A DNA stretch of 64,000 bases from Micrococcales bacterium 72-143. Its GTDB lineage: Bacteria > Actinomycetota > Actinomycetes > Actinomycetales > Microbacteriaceae. The notes beneath the pieces were generated by a model. It saw only the letters and a program-made list of their open reading frames with translations, did no database searches and was not told where the DNA came from. The stretch's first letter is position 1. The number at the start of each line of letters is the position of its first letter. The stretch covers positions 310,001 to 374,000 of the forward strand of contig MKVM01000003.1 in the NCBI GenBank assembly GCA_001898835.1. The letters are read 5' to 3'. This document shows positions 60,904 through 64,000 of this stretch, piece by piece. The translations under genes and the position numbers were made by a program.

Positions 60904-61971
60904 CTAACTATCCGCGGCGAAGACGAGGAGGCCGGCCTCGCGGCGGGCCGTGAGGCCCGGCAGGTCGATCGGGCCCTGGCCGTGCCAGTCGGTCACCAGC
61001 CGCGCCACCTCGAGCGTCTGCGTGCGCGTGAGCGACGCGCCGAACTCCGCCGCCACGACGAAGCGGATGACCCGCTGCCGCAGCGCCGCAGGGTTCGCCG
61101 CGAGCGCCGCGACCGACACCGCGATGCCCGCCTCGGCCGGCTCGCAGATGTCCTCGATGAACTCCTCGATCTGCTGCTCGAACGCCTCCGCGTCCTCGCG
61201 CGCCTGCTCGGCCGTGCGGGCGAGGGCCTCCGCGATGCCCGGCCCCAACTCGGCCTCGAGCACCGGCAGCACGCGCTCCCGCACCCGCACCCGCGCGTAG
61301 GCGGGGTCGAGGTTGTGCGGGTCGTCCCACGGCTCGAGGCCCTCGTCGAGGCACGCCTGCCGGGTCTGGGCGCGGCGGATGCCGAGCAGCGGGCGGCGCA
61401 GCGGCCCCGCATCCGGCTCCATCCCCATGAGGCTGCCGCCGCCGCTCCCGCGGGCGAGACCCAGCAGCACGGTCTCGGCCTGATCGTCGAGGGTGTGGGC
61501 GAGCAGGGCGCAGCGCGCGCCCGTCTCGACGACCGCGGCGACGACCGCGGCGTAGCGCGCCTCGCGGGCCGCCGCCTCCGGACCCCCCGCCGTGCCGACC
61601 TCGACGCGGCGCATCAGCACGGGGTCGAGCCCGAGCGCGCGGGCCTGCTCCGCGGCACGCGCGGCCACCGCGTCCGACCCCGCCTGCAGCCCGTGGTCGA
61701 CGACGATCGCGCCCGCCCGGACGCCGGCTCGCGGCGCCTCGAACGCGGTCGCCGCCGCGAGCGCGAGCGAGTCCGCACCGCCCGACAGGGCCACGAGCAC
61801 GAGCGGGGCCGTCGCAGAAGCAGGCTGGATCGCGGCGGCGGCGTCACCCGCGCCGGAAGCGGCGATCGAGCCTGCTTCTGCGACCGCGAGGTCGGCGAGC
61901 GACGCCCGCACGGCGCGGCGGATGTCGGCCCGGGCGGGCGTGAGACGGGGGCGCGGGGCGTCGGCAGGCAT
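60904..61971 (-). CDS. tilS: tRNA(Ile)-lysidine synthase
   Basis: Modifies the wobble cytidine of tRNA-Ile(CAU) to lysidine, so that AUA is read as Ile; essential. 355 residues. The PP-loop is LVALSGGADSLALA, followed by VDHGLQAGSD, LAHTLDDQAETVLLGLARGSGG and IRRAQTRQ. Between the N-terminal helix (RAVRASLADLAVAEAG) and the PP-loop lies an Ala/Gly-rich insert whose DNA is a 23-bp inverted repeat (61811-61884). The insert keeps the frame and lengthens the N-terminus by about 25 residues relative to a typical TilS. ATG at 61971; divergent from ppa. Confidence 0.93.
   Translation of the reverse strand: MPADAPRPRLTPARADIRRAVRASLADLAVAEAGSIAASGAGDAAAAIQPASATAPLVLVALSGGADSLALAAATAFEAPRAGVRAGAIVVDHGLQAGSDAVAARAAEQARALGLDPVLMRRVEVGTAGGPEAAAREARYAAVVAAVVETGARCALLAHTLDDQAETVLLGLARGSGGGSLMGMEPDAGPLRRPLLGIRRAQTRQACLDEGLEPWDDPHNLDPAYARVRVRERVLPVLEAELGPGIAEALARTAEQAREDAEAFEQQIEEFIEDICEPAEAGIAVSVAALAANPAALRQRVIRFVVAAEFGASLTRTQTLEVARLVTDWHGQGPIDLPGLTARREAGLLVFAADS
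61811..61884. repeat. Palindrome inserted in frame within tilS
   Basis: Arms 61811-61833 and 61862-61884 (23 nt each) pair at every position but one; the core is GTCGCAGAAGCAGGCT with GATCGC on the inner side. The 28-nt interior is GC-rich. It encodes a low-complexity Ala/Gly/Ser stretch just before the PP-loop of TilS. Confidence 0.85.
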
Positions 61972-62020
61972 CGACTAACGTTATTCGCGCGCGCTGCGCG
62001 CCACGACACCAGGAGACGCC

Positions 62021-62512
62021 ATGGCCGAGTACCCCGCCCTCATCGAGATCCCCAAGGGGAGCCGCAACAAGTACGAGGTCGACCACGAGACCGGCCGGGT
62101 GTTCCTCGACCGGGTGCTCTTCACCGGCTTCGTCTACCCCGCCGACTACGGCTACATCGAGAACACCCTCGGCCTCGACGGCGACCCCGTCGACGTGCTC
62201 GTGCTGCTCGAGTACCCCCTCTTCCCGGGCGTCGGCGTCAAGGTGCGCCCCGTCGGCGTCTTCAAGATGACCGACGACGGCGGCAGCGACGCGAAGGTCA
62301 TCGCCGTGCCCGCCAAGGACCCGCGCTGGGCGCACATCCAGGACGTGAACGACATCCCGGAGTACACCCGCAAGGAGATCGAGCACTTCTTCGAGCACTA
62401 CAAGGACCTCGAGCCCGGCAAGTGGGTCAAGACCGAGGGCTGGGGCGACGCGGCGGAGGCCGAGGAGATCGTGCAGGCCGGCATCGCGGCCTACGTGCCC
62501 GGCGGGCACTGA
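62021..62512 (+). CDS. ppa: Inorganic diphosphatase
   Basis: Hydrolyses pyrophosphate to phosphate, driving biosynthetic reactions; soluble family I enzyme of 163 residues. Landmarks are [30 protein letters not shown], and [18 protein letters not shown] with the metal-binding aspartates. AGGAG lies 7 nt before the ATG. The 49-bp gap to divergent tilS must hold both promoters. Confidence 0.96.
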   Translation: MAEYPALIEIPKGSRNKYEVDHETGRVFLDRVLFTGFVYPADYGYIENTLGLDGDPVDVLVLLEYPLFPGVGVKVRPVGVFKMTDDGGSDAKVIAVPAKDPRWAHIQDVNDIPEYTRKEIEHFFEHYKDLEPGKWVKTEGWGDAAEAEEIVQAGIAAYVPGGH

Positions 62513-62523
62513 GCTCAGCCGCC

Positions 62524-63129
62524 GTGACCGGCGACATCCGGGTCACGAAGGGCACGGTGCAGGTCACGGGCGAGCTGACGCCCGACACCGTCCGCGCCCT
62601 CACGACACGTCATCGCGCGCGCACCGAGATCGAGATCTGGCGTGCCCGGATCGCGACGCTCGATGTCCTCGCCGGCATGGAGAGGATCGAGCGCCTCGCG
62701 CTCGTGAACAGCCGCCTCGCCGACCCCGCCTCGTTGTCCCGGATGCCCCGGCTGCGGCGGCTGTTCCTGAACCAGCTGACCCCCGCGGGTGGGTGGGGTT
62801 TCGTGGCCGGCCTCACCCAGCTCGACGAGCTCGAGCTGCTCAACATCCGCGGCCCGATCGAGCTGCCGTCGCTCGCCGAGCACCGCACTCTGTCTCGCAT
62901 CCTCGTCTGGGGCTGCCGTGGGTTCGACGGCGCCGCGGAGCTCGCGAGCGCCCCCGCGCTCACCGAGCTCACGTGCGTCGACACCGGGCTCGAGCTCGAC
63001 CACCTGGCCCCGCTCCTCGCGCACCCCACACTGCGCTACCTCAACGTCCAGCTGCGCACGGTGCGGGCGAACGCGCAGCTCGACGAGCTGCTCGCTGCGA
63101 ACGGCAAGCGACGCCGCCGAGCCGACTGA
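62524..63129 (+). CDS. Leucine-rich-repeat-like protein, unknown
   Basis: Protein of 201 residues from the GTG at 62524, 11 nt after ppa. The middle shows irregular leucine-rich spacing of about 22-24 residues (MERIERLALVNSRLADPASLSRMP, LRRLFLNQLTPAG, LTQLDELELLNIRG, LSRILVWGCRGF, LTELTCVDTGL, LRYLNVQLR), reminiscent of leucine-rich repeats. No signal peptide or membrane segment is seen, so it is cytoplasmic. No family is recognised; a binding scaffold is the most that can be said. Confidence 0.7.
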   Translation: MTGDIRVTKGTVQVTGELTPDTVRALTTRHRARTEIEIWRARIATLDVLAGMERIERLALVNSRLADPASLSRMPRLRRLFLNQLTPAGGWGFVAGLTQLDELELLNIRGPIELPSLAEHRTLSRILVWGCRGFDGAAELASAPALTELTCVDTGLELDHLAPLLAHPTLRYLNVQLRTVRANAQLDELLAANGKRRRRAD

Positions 63130-63150
63130 ACCGTGCCGCAGCTCAGCGGT

Positions 63151-64000
63151 TCAGCCGGTGGGGCGGCCCACGTAGGGCACGAGGTCGCCGTAGCGCACGG
63201 CCACGATGCGCACCGTGAGGCCCGGATACGGCGCCTCGATCATCTGCCCGCCCCCGATGTACATCGTCACGTGGTACTTCGTGCCGCTCGTCGACCCGCC
63301 GGTCGAGTAGAACAGCAGGTCGCCCGCCTGCATCTGGTTCACCGGCACGAGCCGGCTCTGCCCGGCCAGGTAGTTGTACTGGCTCGTCGAGCCCCACGGG
63401 CCCGCGTAGACGCCGACGGATGCGTACGCCGACTTCACGAGGCCCGCGCAGTCGAACACGTCGGGCCCCATCGAGTTGCCGTAGGGCTTGCCGAGCTGCG
63501 CCCGCGCGTAGGCGATCGCGCCGTCGACGAGCGAGCTCGCGGGCGGTGCCGGGTTCGGGTCGACGCCGGGCGGCGGGTTCGCGGGCGGGGGCGGCGGCTG
63601 GGTCGCCTCCTGCTGGGCCTTCTCCCACGAGAGGCCCGCCTGGTACTGCTGCTCGAGCTCCGCCGTCGTCCCCTTGAGGCTCGCCAGCTGCGCGTACAGC
63701 ACCGCCTGGGTGGAGCTCTGCTGCGCGAGCTGCGCCTCCACGGCATCCGCGGACTGCTGCGCCTCGTCGGCGGACTGCTGCGCGGCATCCGCGAGCTTCT
63801 TGCGCTCCTGCTCGGCGACATCCGCCTCGCTCTGGAGGGAGCCCAGCGACTTCTTGTCGAAGACCGCGCGCTCCACGAGGGCGGCGGATGAGGCGCTGAG
63901 CTTCGACATCGTGCCGAGGCGGGAGAGCAGGGCGTCGGCGTCCGCCTCGGAGGAGAACGCGAGCGCCATCGACGCGTCGCCGCCGCCGGTGCGGGAGAGC
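63151..64000 (-). CDS. NlpC/P60 peptidoglycan hydrolase (partial)
   Basis: C-terminal part (at least 283 residues) of a secreted peptidoglycan endopeptidase of the RipA type; the N-terminus and signal are beyond the right edge. A coiled coil rich in Ala, Gln and Glu (SADEAQQSADAVEAQLAQQ) leads to a Pro-rich linker and then the catalytic domain: Cys in FDCAGLVKSAY, His in KYHVTMYIGGG, and Asn/Pro segment EAPYPGLTVRI. Such enzymes cut stem peptides during cell separation. It is convergent with the leucine-rich-repeat-like gene. Confidence 0.93.
   Translation of the reverse strand, partial: LSRTGGGDASMALAFSSEADADALLSRLGTMSKLSASSAALVERAVFDKKSLGSLQSEADVAEQERKKLADAAQQSADEAQQSADAVEAQLAQQSSTQAVLYAQLASLKGTTAELEQQYQAGLSWEKAQQEATQPPPPPANPPPGVDPNPAPPASSLVDGAIAYARAQLGKPYGNSMGPDVFDCAGLVKSAYASVGVYAGPWGSTSQYNYLAGQSRLVPVNQMQAGDLLFYSTGGSTSGTKYHVTMYIGGGQMIEAPYPGLTVRIVAVRYGDLVPYVGRPTG

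Overview
The window is about 70% G+C, uses GTG starts freely and packs genes with 4-nt ATGA/GTGA stop-start overlaps. The order tilS-hpt-ftsH-folE-folP-folB-folK-DUF3180, the clpC and radA types, and the many GCATCC/GGATGC hexamers all fit a chromosome of an actinobacterium of the family Microbacteriaceae. No rRNA, tRNA, CRISPR array, prophage or transposase was seen. The assignment is by gene content only.

Layout. Positions 1-5.9 kb hold a carbohydrate module: a solute-binding lipoprotein (cut by the left edge), an amidohydrolase, a GH4 glycosidase coupled to a class II ketose-bisphosphate aldolase, and a divergent DeoR regulator with a palindromic operator between. Positions 6-13.6 kb hold small housekeeping and unknown genes (DUF488, UDG-fold protein, PEP mutase family, GntR regulator with a lone ABC ATPase, cytochrome b-like protein, rlmC, a lipoprotein). 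Positions 13.6-21.5 kb hold a 2,001-residue surface protein downstream of a sigma factor fused to its own zinc anti-sigma domain and membrane segments. Positions 21.7-33.4 kb hold radA, a membrane protein coupled to a beta-propeller protein, argA, a sortase-type surface protein and clpC. Positions 33.6-40 kb hold a DUF2975/HTH pair with a partial tandem duplication, a lipoprotein, pirin, three tiny membrane proteins and an Ig-like surface protein.

Positions 40.2-45.4 kb are one coupled operon (two PH-domain proteins, a DUF2520 protein, panC, lysS). Positions 45.5-47.8 kb are a visibly lower-GC SacI-type restriction-modification pair, flanked upstream by an inverted pair of REP-like repeats. 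Positions 48-55.1 kb are a lac-type operon (binding protein, two permeases, GH2 beta-galactosidase, LacI) with a 30-bp palindrome at its promoter. Positions 55.4-62 kb are the folate/ftsH/hpt/tilS operon, followed by ppa, a small repeat-like protein and the C-terminal part of an NlpC/P60 hydrolase cut by the right edge.

The most unusual signal is not a gene. Many intergenic gaps hold a long inverted repeat (arms about 12-25 bp) from one of several sequence families that recur across the window: GAGTGGTCGTATTTC, GAGTGGTCGGTTTC, AAATGCAGGAG, a two-hairpin family with an invariant 14-nt loop, and a GGTTTCGA type. They sit between convergent, tandem and divergent genes alike, so they are not simply terminators. 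A similar palindrome lies in frame inside tilS.
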